DNA of 64,000 nucleotides from positions 1,302,001-1,366,000 of the forward strand of contig JBAJFE010000025.1 of the NCBI GenBank assembly GCA_037903355.1, in the 5' to 3' direction. The DNA is from Trichuris trichiura. Its lineage: Eukaryota > Nematoda > Enoplea > Trichinellida > Trichuridae. Both the position numbers and the translations under genes were made by a program. The notes below the pieces were generated by a model that was not told where the DNA came from, ran no database searches, and saw only the letters and a program-made list of their open reading frames with translations. The first letter of the stretch is position 1; every line of letters starts with the position of its first letter. Shown here one piece after another: positions 32,879-44,850 of this stretch.

Positions 32879-33716
32879 TCATTTGGTGGCCCAAACTAGA
32901 AAAGAAGGAAAAAATAGAGGCGTGCGCCAAAGATGAAAAACGCCGGCCAAAAAGCAAGCATCCGAAAAATAACTTACCGACAATGATGATGATGATCACC
33001 AACACTATAGCACATATGATGATAATCATCTGAAATAAAAAGAAGAACGTTCAGTCGATATGACATGTTGGCGAATGTGTGTCATTGAAAGAGTAATGTT
33101 TCCGCTGCGTCATCGTTGTCGCGCAACGAGTGCAATGAATCATTGCTATCAATAGGCAACCTCTGATCAAACAGAATGAACGTAGACGACGCATACGGAG
33201 TAGTGGATGGAAAGTGGAAGAAAAAATGTATTTGCATACTTTACAATTTTTCCACCAATACTTTCGCTTCAGAGTGGCGGCGCTCTTCTCGAACTGCGAC
33301 GCGCCTTCTTGCAAAGCGTCTAAGCGATTAAGAACGTAAGACGACGACGACGACGACCATTTATGGAATACACTTATTACCGGCGCGATCGTCGAGCTGA
33401 GACAACTTTGCGTCGCGTTCCAAAACCTTCTCAACATTAACCTTCATTATGCCAACCACCTAAAGATGAAGAGGGAGGAATTGATGGGATTTTTCAAAAA
33501 TAGATTTTTCATTGTGTTTACCTCGTCGACTTGAGCTTGCGTTTGCTGCAAGCGTTTACTTTGTGGTCGTCCTTGTCCCATGGAACCATCGGATGCGCCA
33601 AGAGTCGGTTGAGACCTGCAAACGATCACGAAAAAGGTTAGTGGAAAAAAAAGTGGCGGCCAAATCGATAATCCAAAGAGGAACTCCGATTACGAAGTGT
33701 TCTTGGAAACTTACAT
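32879..33716 (-). CDS. snb-1: Synaptobrevin/VAMP, nematode SNB-1 type
   Basis: This is the vesicle R-SNARE for exocytosis, anchored by a C-terminal membrane helix. Minus-strand exons: 33716-33715 (AT of the start codon, after untranslated leader), 33615-33522, 33459-33381, 33319-33240, 33029-32978, 32895-32879, giving 107 residues (C. elegans SNB-1 109). The SNARE motif begins at [13 protein letters not shown], with [19 protein letters not shown] (zero-layer Arg about residue 47), [18 protein letters not shown] and [11 protein letters not shown] before the membrane helix [17 protein letters not shown]. The tail VWATK resembles the worm tail. [11 protein letters not shown] and the [17 protein letters not shown] run are nematode-like, which is the main taxonomic clue. 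The last exon has only 17 coding bases. Phase is consistent at all five introns. Confidence 0.93.
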
Positions 33717-36185
33717 GACGATGATGACGACGACGACTTTAGCCGAAAGAAGTTAAGTCGAGTTTGGAAAATGTGACCACGCCAACGTTTGTTTCGATGC
33801 GTTCACGCCGATCCAAGTTGACCAACGTTCAGAAGCGCAACGTGCAAATCCCTAAGCAAATCGACAGCGTAACGGCCTTCGAACTTTTCTGTCTCACTGT
33901 GCGCGAGCGACACTGACTAGACGACGACGACGACGACAAATCTATACACCGCGAGGTACTGTAATCGAGCTTTCAGGAAAGCAAAAGCGGCTCAGCTGGC
34001 TTAGTCGGCACAGCGTTGGTTAGCCAACACAGAATCAAAGTGAACCGTTCCGACGACTTAAACAAATTAGCCAACCTTAAAGCGAACGCAACACCGGCAA
34101 ACACGACAAAACGGGGGCGTATTACAAAATGATTCGCAGGTTTGACAAACTATTTTAGCCCAAATTGAGCGGACGAAAACCAGTGTTGTCGAAACGTAGT
34201 TGCCGTCGTCGTCGTCGTCGTTGATGACCAAAAATGTGCGGCGAAGACTATGCGCGCGTGGGCTGCCGACGTCGTAGTTCGAGTGGCATTTAAACGAAAT
34301 CGATTTTTGCAGCTATACTTCGACTGACGCGCGCAGCAAGTTCATTCCAGCGCCGTCCGCTCGCAGCCGTTCAACATTGCCCACTGCGCGTAGGTGCAAC
34401 GGCACTTCGATAGGTCGCGAGTCCAATGTGGACAAACGATCACTTGAATGACCAATTGGCAAACAACCAACACCGACGACCGTCGGCCAACGTTGGCGGG
34501 AAACTGCTCTCCAACGGTAATGCGCTACCAACTCGACGAGTTTGTCCTTAAAGAGACAGAAAGGTCAACGCCAAGTCGACCGCGAATAATACAGTCAGGA
34601 TGTTGAACCTGCGCACATTATTTATTATTACAGTATAACCACGCTAAGAATTCTTTGCTGAGAATGGTTAATGTGGGCGTATTTGAGCGCTTGAAAATCG
34701 GGTTTGCGCATATTAAACGTACCAACGCTTTCTACAGTAACATTTTTATTTACTAAATACGATAAAGCTACATTCAGTAGGCGTTAAGAAAAATTCGGAA
34801 ATCCTACATCAAAGTAGACCTGCTGGCGGCTAGCGCGAATGCTTAATGCACAGAAAAAAGTTAGCAGCATGCGTAATCTGTCCTTGAAAGCACAAGTTGT
34901 TGCGACATCGATTGTGCGTGAGAGGGAGATGTATACGAGCGAAATTAAGTTCTACCCAACATGCCTAAGTATCGTGCTTTTTCTCGTTTATAAATAATAA
35001 TTTTCTTAGCAGCCGCAGCTTATACTTTCCTTTTTGGGAAAATTGCTGCCAAACGCGCGAAGGAATATTCGATACGGAAATGCGCGTCTGTTTGCGCCTA
35101 TTGCAATCCGCTGACTGTACGCAGAGACTGAGAAACAAAACTGGCTTCTCTGTTTGTACAGATTCACTTTCGTTAAGCTGCTGCTTTCGAAGAATCCAGA
35201 TTAAGTAGTTTTCGTCGTTTTTAAAGGCTAAAGCATACTGCACAAAAATACGGACAAAAAAAACCAACAAATAATTTTTTTTAGTTTTAGTCGCTCCAAT
35301 CGCACTTTTTTACTAAAACTAGCGAAGCGTGAACAATTGTTGTCCGTCTGGAAAACTGCAATTTTCAGCTTCGGTTTGTACATTTCGTCAACCGACTAGT
35401 TTTGTAAATGCAACAAGCAGCTTGAAATGCATTGTGGCAGCATTTTTTCGCCTCTGGAATTAAGAATATCAAAACTGTCTTGATTATCCAAAATTGCATT
35501 ACCGTAATCAATGAGGTCTTTCGAAGAACGAAATTACCTATAAAAACGCGCTGATAAGTTAGGATTTTTACCTCATTGTTTTTTTTAGCGTTTAATTATT
35601 CGAATAAATTTTCTTTAAGCGGCTATACCCTAATTAATACGAAATGGAGCGTTTCAGATATCGAATTCTTTGAGATACGTTACGCAGTTGTGTGCCTATA
35701 CTTGGTAAAATGCTTATAGCGTATTGCCGTTATGTTGCAGGAGCAAAATGCGCGTTTGTTGTCAAAACGATGCTGCATTTGCATTTGAAAAGCGGGTGCG
35801 CAGTTATGCCGCGTTGCCATGCACTCATATTGTTACGCAAGCGTCTGCCGACGTCGGTAAGATAACTTTGTGAGCATTTATTAATAGAAGCTGAGCACGT
35901 CATTCGTTTATGTTGCGTCAAGTGAGCTTTCAACATGTGTCACCGCTCTCAAGTTGTTCCATGGCCAAGTTGCTTTGAATGCTCTTGATTTGTTAGTACA
36001 GATTGTGCGACCAAGCTTAATTTGCCAAATTATATCACATGTTAACCTTTTTCTCTTGTTTTTCCACTTGCCGGCTTGACTGTAGTCTAAAAGTGAACAC
36101 AAATTACTGTAGCACACATCGTTCGCTTCTCTTACTTAAGTATTTGTAGTTAGACCAATGTTTTACTACAAAAAGGTAGAGCGCT

Positions 36186-36217
36186 ACGAGACGCCAACCT
36201 CTCGGTTGGCGTCTCGT
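36186..36217. repeat. Perfect 14-bp hairpin
   Basis: ACGAGACGCCAACC, loop TCTC, then the exact reverse complement. Confidence 0.9.
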
Positions 36218-36478
36218 GCGTTACTAATGATTGTTACACTATAGGCACTACTTGTCTTGCAGAGAAGTTTAAAGTTTGCAATACAATGATTTTCAGGGAA
36301 GCAAAATTTTAATCTATAGATTTTGAAAAACAATGAATAGTTTCTAACGGCCTTCAGTCACGTTCTTAGCTCTCATTTTCCAAGAATTTTCAGACAATGC
36401 ACCGTACCCTACGGAATGCAGGTTCATTTCTGAAAAATGCTGGCCTTCCCCTTTTGTCTTTGCTTCCAAGGGCAAAAG

Positions 36479-36686
36479 CCATCCAATTCTGTCCTTGCTA
36501 AACTTAAGCTCAAATATAGTTTTTATATTTAGGCTTAAGCTTCAGTAATGGCAGAACAGGATGACTTCCAAACCTACAGTAAGAAAAACGTCCTGCCGAC
36601 CATCCTGTTCTTCCTATACGTAAGCTTAAGCCAAAATATAACCATTGCGTTTAGGCTTAAGCTGAAGCGTGAGCAGAACGGAATGG
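36479..36686. repeat. Nested foldback element
   Basis: The inner arms, ATATTTAGGCTTAAGCTT at 36525-36542 and GAACAGGATG at about 36554-36563, are reversed at 36601-36640. The outer arms, 36479-36514 and 36650-36686, pair imperfectly (CCATCCAATTCTG with CAGAACGGAATGG). TTTAGGCTTAAGC occurs twice in direct orientation. Confidence 0.7.
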
Positions 36687-38235
36687 TCTTCATCCTTGCC
36701 AGTAAAGGCAGGGCAGCGTAGTCACCATTTTTTTCACAAAGGAACCTGCATTTCTTGGGCTCCGATGCGTTGTTGCGGGTCTCCGAGAAACAGAACCTGA
36801 ATTTTTGAACTTCAACGACTGATTATTATTTGTAAAAGCATAATTAAGTATTTTAATATCCGAAGCTTTTGAAATTATTTTTGACCCATTTTCCGCGGGC
36901 GAATGTAAAATACGTACCTCCCCATGAAGCCGTCCCGAAAGCTTGGGGTATTACACTTTTGTTCTATTTTAATTGATAGAATAGTAAGATTAAGGCTTTT
37001 CCTAGGAGAACAGCAGCATTTTTGTCGAATTAAGTGGAAATAAGTTCTTTTCCGAGCGCTTATCAAAAGTTGCAAAATTTGCATATGTACGCTCTATTTC
37101 TTCTAGTAGGTATATTAACTTATTAAGCACTTTGGTACTATTTCCCAAAAAAGAAAACTTCACTACTGCAAGGTATATTGTTAGTAGTAAATGCGTGCTG
37201 CTATTCCTTGAAGAAAGTGAACTTCCAACTACTTCCAATAGTGTATCTGGTTATATAGGCTCAAGTTAAAAACCGTCAACCACTTCCACGTTTAAGTCCC
37301 AGAAGGTCATGGCCATATATGCTATGATGATGCATAAAATAAGTTACGCTGATTTTTTAGTTCTTCAAATATGACCAGCGTACGTTGAGTGACATCAGTA
37401 CTCCTGCACTGCGTCTCCTGAATTCTTCCTTTTTTGGGTGTCATTGGCGGAAAGCGTTTTTACAAGCGCAAGTTGAAATTTGGGAATGGTTTCACTTTTT
37501 CTTCCTTTTTTTGTTCAAACAGCCATTGTTCGTCCTTAGAAGGGTGTCAAGGGTGTATTGAATTCCAAAGTGCGTCATCACGAACGTGCCCTAACGTTTT
37601 TGTTACCCAGTAAACTGGTGCCGACTGGTTTGGACGTTCTCACCTTGGTAATTCCATTTCTGCCGCAGGAAACCTTTTCAGAATCGGAAATGTCACAGCG
37701 AACGTCCAGCAATGTCACTTCAATGAGAAAATATTAAAAGTAATTTATCAAAATAAAAAGAAAAGATACATCGCTTGAGTATCCGTTTTTATGAGAGTAA
37801 CGCGTTGGACCAACGTATATCCTTCAAACGTCTTTCCGCGAGTCAGTCTGAGCACACTATTATCTAACAGTTAAGAAAACAGTTTTAAAAAGGTTTATTC
37901 TTTTTCTCGCTTAATGCTCGTATCGATTTATTTACAAACGGAGACGACGTACGAAAAATCTGCTAGCATCGAGCAAATGCTTATTCACAACCTACCGAAA
38001 GCGAAATGTTATTTCTAGTACGCGCAGACGTTTCTTTGAGATCCATTTTAGTATGCAGTTTTAATTTTCCTTTCAGACTCTAAATCGTGGATGAGTTACA
38101 GCGAATGAAATTGGTGTCGCTGTTCTGTACCACCTAATCATCTTTTAACAAATCGAGCTATTCGTGCTCGCTTATTCCGTCAACTGGTGCGTTCTTGTTG
38201 TCATTGTTGTTGCGCGTTCATTTCATCTAAAAGAA

Positions 38236-41200
38236 ATGGCTGATCAAGCAAACGCTGAAGCGGAAATGCTTTCCGACTGTTCAGAAGGCGATGATAACAT
38301 TTCGGGTTCTGCTCCCAACGTAAGTGAGAAGCTGGTTGTGTTTTCATCAAGAGCGCTGTCAGCTAATTGTTGACAACATTATCCAAACTAGAATAGCGTG
38401 CTTAGCTCATTATCATATCAATACGGCAATGATAGTAATCGTAGTGAATTGTTGAATACTGTATAGTAACGTTCTGAACTTTTACATTGCAAAGAACCGT
38501 TTGTGTACTTCATCTTAAGTTAGCTAATTAAGTGATAAGCCTATACAATGTTGACTAAGCAAAGTAGAATCGAATACCACGTCGTCGTCGAGTAAACAAG
38601 TCGCTATGAGTCATCATTAACTTTTTGCTTTCTCTTTGTCGATAATAGGAAATAGAAAACTGTGACAAACGTCTGTAGTACAGTACGGGTTTGCTGTCAT
38701 TGTAGCTAGAGCATTTGATGCGCTTATGGCGGACCAGTTTAGCGAATAAACTCAAGAGCGTAATTACTATTTGAAACCAGTTTCTGAGCAGTAAATGTTT
38801 TTCACTGCCTACGGGCTAGTTGGCAGGCCATCGTAAGGTTCATTGAAAATTTCATTCAATATTTTTTTTACCGCTAATGACGGCTCTTCGGTTCTCCTTC
38901 TGGGCGTAACTGTTCACGCGACTACAACACAGACTATCTTGTTTGCTCAATCCTTTCTCGGCTGTCCGACGCGAAGTTGAAATGGCCTAATCGATCGAAT
39001 AAGTCAACAATATACTTCAGCTTTCAATGTTCATTACTGCCGTTTATGGCAGCTCTTTCTGTAAATTTGCTAATGCGAGCCATAGGAGAATTATTGTTTC
39101 GGACAATGTGCTAGCGATCGGTTGAAGAAATTTATACAATAGCTTGGGTAATCTTTTTTGAGTATGCCATAATTTTTTTGTTACTTTCCGATAAACCTCT
39201 TAGTTTTCAACTTTGTAGCTGATTTTGAATGATTCTCAGGTGCTTTTCGTTAAACGGCCCTTGAGTACTGTAGGAAGAATTAAAATCAAGTCCTGTTCGT
39301 GCTGGTAACCGAAGGCAGCCTAACCTAAGCTCAAAACAAGCAATTGCTTTAGTTCAGGCTGCCTGCGGTTACTTGGTTTTACCCAACTTTATTTTCAAAT
39401 TTCCTACTGTACTCATTTGGCGCCTAATTTAAAATGTTCCTCTCGAATAACGCCAATGAACCAAAACAACAAGACAAAGCAACAGACTCACTGTAGGTAG
39501 GAAAAGTTGCTTTCTGGTGTTTAGGCAGTTGACGCGAATTGACTGCGTATGTGAACCTTCGGGCTACACACTTTTTGCTTTTTTATAATCATTTTTATTC
39601 AACGAACCTTTCGAGGCTTAGTAATCCCCGTAATCCTATTGAGTATAGCAACCGCTTTTTAAGCGTGACAAGCGAAAGCAGAATCAGTAAGAGTAAAACT
39701 AGCGCACTGAAATAATAATAATAATAATGATACAGTAAAAAGCGTAAATAACTGAAATGGACAAAGAAAGTCAGTACGCTTTATCGATTTTCAGGTACGG
39801 ACAATCCCGAAAGAAGCTTCGGGCGATAAACCTTTTTTTATTTTTATCAGTGTCCATCGGCTGTTAAGAAATTTAAATATCCGGCAAAATATATAGCTAT
39901 GGCAATCCCGAAAGCAGCAAAAAGTTAACATAATAAAATAAAGGTAAAACAGTGGCGGCATATAGGATAAATAAAAAATATAATAAAAGTCGAAGCAGAA
40001 GCGGCCCGTTTTTGGCTCGCTCGTTTGCCGTTAGCTTTTGACGAGTGGCGAATATGTAAATAACCTGTTGCGAAGCTTGAGGACTTTTTAAAAACGATAA
40101 TTATGTAAGCCTTAGATGATTGCGCAACCTTCGCATGATAAGGCGAAATATATGGAAAGAGTAAATAATTAATTTAAATGTTACTCTTTGTATTTTATCT
40201 GTTCTACTTTATCATTATTTTATCTTCGTTATCCATTCCCGTGCTTTGTTCGCTCCATTGTATTATTATTATTGCAGCGTTGGCGTCGTAGAAAAGTTGT
40301 AAAACTTTGTCCTTTAAAAAAAAGTTGAGTCTCTAAGACCGAGCGTTAATCTGTTCATCGGGTAATTTTGAGGGGTAAGTATTAGTCTCTCACGTTCCGC
40401 TAACAACGGGTATTGAAATCCTTATTCTATCACTGTTCGTCGGTCGTCAAATAAGAAGAGAATGTCGGCTTTTTTTCAATAATTGAACTTAACCATCGAC
40501 CCAACTTTTTATATTAATAATGCTGTTTTTTCATCGCAAAAATTTTGAACATCTCCCGACTGATTGCATTAATCGATTTTCCACTGTTCATATGTTCCAA
40601 CAGTTGACGTTTGCATTGTCTTTCAGACCTGCGTATGGGAAGATCCTATCCTTAAATTGATTCCGAAAGAGCTGGAGCACATTGTGCCTCAGTCGGCAAT
40701 GGCGGACAAACGTCAGGTATGCTTTGTCGCGTAAATTCCGATTCGATTGTTCACGTAATCGCTTAGGTGTTAAATTACGGCGGTGGTTACGTATTTACAA
40801 TAACCGACTTGAATCGTCTTCGTCGTTTCCTAATTCTTGGTTGCGAAGGTGGTACTTACTACGTTAAAGAAAAGGAGCTGCAAGAATCGAACGCCAAACA
40901 CGTTATTGGTATGATTGAGAAAGGTACGTCTGTTCAGCTTCGTTCTGTTCGCAGCGAGAAGATCGGTTGCGTCCGTTCGACGACGCTTTCTAAAAATTTC
41001 ATTAGCGTACTTTTGTAACCTGCGAATAAGTTTACTGTAATAGCTCGTATCCAAATTTAACAACTATTGAAACTGAGTATGTATTTTTCTGGGCTGAATG
41101 TTGACTTATATTTCAATAATACAGATTGCGGCAGTTTTCTCATGTCCATCGCGCCCCTTCGTAACAAGTAACGAATACTACTTGTCAGTAAACTTACCTG

Positions 41201-43229
41201 TCGTCTTGTAAGTTATGATATTGAACCTTTTTGATATTTATTTACGGAACATAAGTTTGTAGGTTCGAAAATGCGCAAGATTTACGAGATTTTCTACGAT
41301 TTTTCTTTTAAGGCGATGGAATGACGGTGTTAAATGAAACGTTGGAAATTAGCGAATCCGGTCGATCGCCAAAGCAAGGACCAGCGATATATTGTCTTGC
41401 ACTTTGCGCCCGCTACGCGGCGAAGGAACTGCCGCCCGCCGAACGGGACGAACTGCGGCGCAAAGCGTACGAATATCTGCCCCGAATTTGCAGAATACCT
41501 ACGCATCTTTTTGAATTTGTCTCCTACTGTGAAAAGATGAACCCGGGATCGACAGGTAAGCATTGTTTTGTTCTTTCGCGCCGCGCCGACGACTCTTTTT
41601 ACAATCTCGTCATTTACGTAGTTTTTGTCCCGTCACAGCCTCTGTTCGTATGAAATTTTCAAGACTTTCGGGATATTTTTCGTTGTAAACTGTTGAATCC
41701 CGAATGCTTTCGAAAATTTCATTTAAAAAGACTACATGATGAGTTCGCGCCTGTTAAAGGAGAACCTACTTTTCATTCCCGTTGTTCTTGAATATTATAG
41801 TTTTTTTTAAATATGTAAATTCTAATTGCTTCTTGCGGTTCAGCTGTCGTAGCGAAATTCTTTTTTTTTTAGGATGGGGCAGATCGCAACGTAAGGCTAT
41901 TAAGCATTGGTACTTGGACAAGGACCCGCGCAATCTTGCCTATCTGGTGACCAAGTATGTAAATCGTCTGGGTTGGTCCCACTTGGACGTTTTGCGGTTG
42001 GCCCATCCGAAACCAAAAAAGGAACAAGCTGAGCATAACGACATTTTTCTGTTTGTAAAGTCGGGTTTTGAAGCCGTGAAAGAGCGAAGGATCAAAGCAT
42101 CCTCAACGGAGGGAGCTGAAATGGATTTGACAAATGATCCCTTTTCGTCCAGCGAAGCATTGCAGCTATTGCAAGCTGTCCATGCGTTGAAGGGATGCCA
42201 AGACGATGCGACTGCCGCCGAATTGATAAAGAGACATCGTTTGGTTAGAGAGCACGTACCGACGCCACTTTTGAAAAGTCGTTTGGTTTGGGAAGCTCTG
42301 CTCGAAGAGATGCCTTTTACGGCAATGTTACGTTGCTTGAATCGGCTATCCGTTGTTGGTATTCTAACCGAAGGGAGCAAAGCAGCCGCCGACATTGTTT
42401 CCAGACTTCGCGACATGGAACACTTGCGTAAAGCTCGCGTTCATCCTATGGCATTGCTGATGGCGCACGCTACTTACAAAAACGGTATGACGGCAAAGCA
42501 AGATAAGCTCGTTAAGGAAGTAATAGGTTTTCAATCAGAGCAAAAGTCTAAAAATCTTCTTTCTACGCACGCAAACAATATTTGCAACTACGCTACTAAT
42601 TTTTAGGGAAAGGCTATCGCGGAAGCTTGGAATGGACTCCCGTGCCAAGCGTCGTCGATGCTCTGGAAAAGGCATTTTACAATTCCTTTTCGCTTGTTGA
42701 ACCTACAGGCAAACGCTTCTGCATTGGTATAGACATAAGCGGCTCTATGGCGGAACCTATAAGCGGCAGCGCATTGTCGGCCGCTCACGCTTCGACCGCA
42801 ATGTCTTTAATTCATTTTCGCACCGAAAGTCATTGTTCCTTACTTTGCTTTTCCATGAACATTGACGAAGTTGACGTGAAGAAGTTTCGCGGTTACGACG
42901 ATCTGTGGGACCATATTACTAACAATTTTGAAATGTCGGCAACCGATTGCGCTTTGCCGATGCTTTGGGCGGCCAAGCACGATAAAAAATTTGACGTATT
43001 CGTCATCTATACGGACAATGAAACGTGGTATGGCTTTGTTCACCCGTTCGTCGCTCTGCAGCACTATCGCCAAAAAAGTGGCATTGAGGACGCAAAGCTG
43101 ATCGTCGTGGCAATGACGGCCACCGAATTTACCATAGCAGATCCGAACGATCCGTACATGTTGGATGTTGTCGGCTTTGATCCCGTCGTACCGGAGATGA
43201 TGAACAAATTTATTCTTGGCCAGATTTAG
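38236..43229 (+). CDS. rop-1: 60-kDa SS-A/Ro ribonucleoprotein (Ro60)
   Basis: Ro60 is a ring-shaped RNA-binding protein for Y RNAs and misfolded small RNAs. Six exons keep phase: 38236-38319, 40627-40716, 40767-40923, 41313-41555, 41873-42484, 42607-43229, giving 602 residues (human 538). The extra length is an acidic N-terminal extension of about 60 residues. The TROVE/HEAT ring covers about residues 60-400: GGYVFTITDLNRL, GCEGGTYYVKEKEL, CRIPTHLFEF, NRLGWSHLDVLRLAHPKP, LVREHVPT, EMPFTAMLRCLNRL, ATYKNG. The vWA domain follows, with a complete MIDAS: DISGS at 438-442, the Thr of SATDCALPM, and YTDNETW. It ends near TIADPNDPYMLDVVGFD. The first exon is inferred from ATG, phase and donor; the rest is certain. 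Confidence 0.95.
38320..40626 (+). other. First intron of Ro60 (2.3 kb)
   Basis: The intron holds the foldback at 39263-39414 and a short TAA run near 39714-39729. No exon was seen. Confidence 0.6.
39263..39414. repeat. Foldback/MITE-like element, about 150 bp
   Basis: The termini GAGTACTGTAGGAA and TTCCTACTGTACTC are near-perfect inverted repeats. Inside, GGTAACCGAAGGCAGCCT pairs with AGGCTGCCTGCGGTTAC. No obvious target duplication was seen. Confidence 0.7.
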
Positions 43230-44517
43230 CCTGCCTAAATTTGAGGCGTTTGTTTATATACCTGAAAATCAATACCGCTGCTTACCGTAGACCCGTGGTT
43301 AAAATCATTCCCCCCAACGCCGTTTTTTGCGTAAGTACTACTCAACGGTATCTCATTTCGGTGCACTTTTCCGGCGTGTAAAATCTCCTTTTTTAAAAAG
43401 AATCACCTACCGATTATTTGATCTTCAAGTTCGAAAAATATGCTATGCGTTTTGTTGTGGTTCTTTTGTCCGTATAAAACAAGTAAGCTTTAGGTGGCAA
43501 TGAGATGCTACGCGACCTTTTATTGATTTTTTAAGCTGTTCATTTTCAGTTTGCACCTATGACGCCTTGTCGTATCAGCTTTGCTTTGCCAGCAGGATAG
43601 GCTTAAAGGCGAACAGGCAACAATTACCTTAAGCAAAATTGGCAAAGAGTTCTACCGCAAATTATGTCACATTAAAGGTGCCTATAAATGGCAATAATTC
43701 TTGCCAGTCGATGCGCACGTTGTAGGCTGAACTGAACCTTACGAAAAGCCGTTAGTAGAGCTCGTAGCTTAAGGAAGTCGTGAGCATCAACAGTATGACG
43801 CGTCGTTATCGCGTCTCGTTGATACCCTTTTTGGTTCAATTGAAAATTTGCTTGCGTTCGCAGGGCTGCTTATTTGTTAAATTTCAACGTTTCAAGCTTC
43901 AAGTAAGAAATGCAAATTTTTATTTTGTATCGTTTGAATGTGTTGTAAATTTGTATGCACAGCACTCAGAGTTCGGTTAGGAGCTCTGCTTTATTGTCAG
44001 GACACGCCTAACTAACAAGCACGGATATTCAGCGAAAGCGTAACCTCGTTAACCGAGCGAAACGCAGGCACCAACGACACTCTAGTAAGAAGAGGAAGAC
44101 GCAAGTGCTAGGCACTTGTGTTGCGTTACATCTAGCAAGACTCGTCCGCAGAGTCATAGCCTATCCTTTTCTAACAAAATGAATAGCAGATGATGAATGA
44201 CCGAGTAAAACGTCGTGACAAAAGCGGACGACCGTCAAGAGAACAGTTGTCGTGTTGAGAGCAATTTATTTCCATTGAAGGCAGATCTGCCCAACAGTGC
44301 TGCTGCCACAATTCCCTTATGCGCTTTCAGAGTTATTTTGCCAAAATTCGATTTATCCTTCTTTGGCAGTTCGGAATTCTAACTCCATTGCTTTCAGTGC
44401 GATCCATACGTGATGATAGCACCGTTGCGCCTGTTGTGCTATAGTCTTCATGGAGACTCCGCTTAAATATCAAATGGGACCGAAGGAACCTGATTTTCAA
44501 ATATCGTACGCCAGTAT

Positions 44518-44850
44518 TCAAAGTATGACTGTGCCGCCAACTTTGCATATGGTAATATCTTGGAAATGGCTGACCACCGTCAGACGGACGAATCGAGCAG
44601 CTGAAGAAGAGGCAAACGAGTACCACCTTCCAGCCGTGCTTTTTCCGCCATTCATATCTTTTTCCACTAAAGGCAATGGACCATTATAAAGGCATTTCAT
44701 ATTTAAGCACATTTGTTGCTTCTTTTCTCTTCCATTGGGCATATAGCATCTCGATGGACAAGCAAATGCCATATAGGCGCGACCGTCTGCCTTCACACCA
44801 TCGCTTGGACTAACACTGCGTGTTGCCGCTGTGAATATACTTTTCGCCAA
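44518..44850 (-). CDS. Possible coding frame, unknown product
   Basis: The minus-strand frame has 110 codons. I do not recognise the family. It contains two CxxxC-like cysteine pairs (ACPSRC and MCLNMKC) and a C-terminal run, ARFVRLTV followed by DITICKVGG. That run faintly resembles the last strands of F5/8-type or fucolectin-type carbohydrate-binding domains. Acceptor-like CAG triplets precede it. It may be a terminal exon or chance. Confidence 0.2.
   Translation of the reverse strand: MAKSIFTAATRSVSPSDGVKADGRAYMAFACPSRCYMPNGREKKQQMCLNMKCLYNGPLPLVEKDMNGGKSTAGRWYSFASSSAARFVRLTVVSHFQDITICKVGGTVIL

Larger units (their letters stand above)
33717..38235. other. Divergent region between synaptobrevin and Ro60
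   Basis: The two genes point away from each other, so both promoters should be here. CGT/ACG trinucleotide runs occur near 33921-33938 and 34200-34220, the hairpin at 36186-36217 and the large foldback at 36479-36686. No additional exon could be supported; minus-strand frames such as 34965-35270 look random. Confidence 0.5.
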
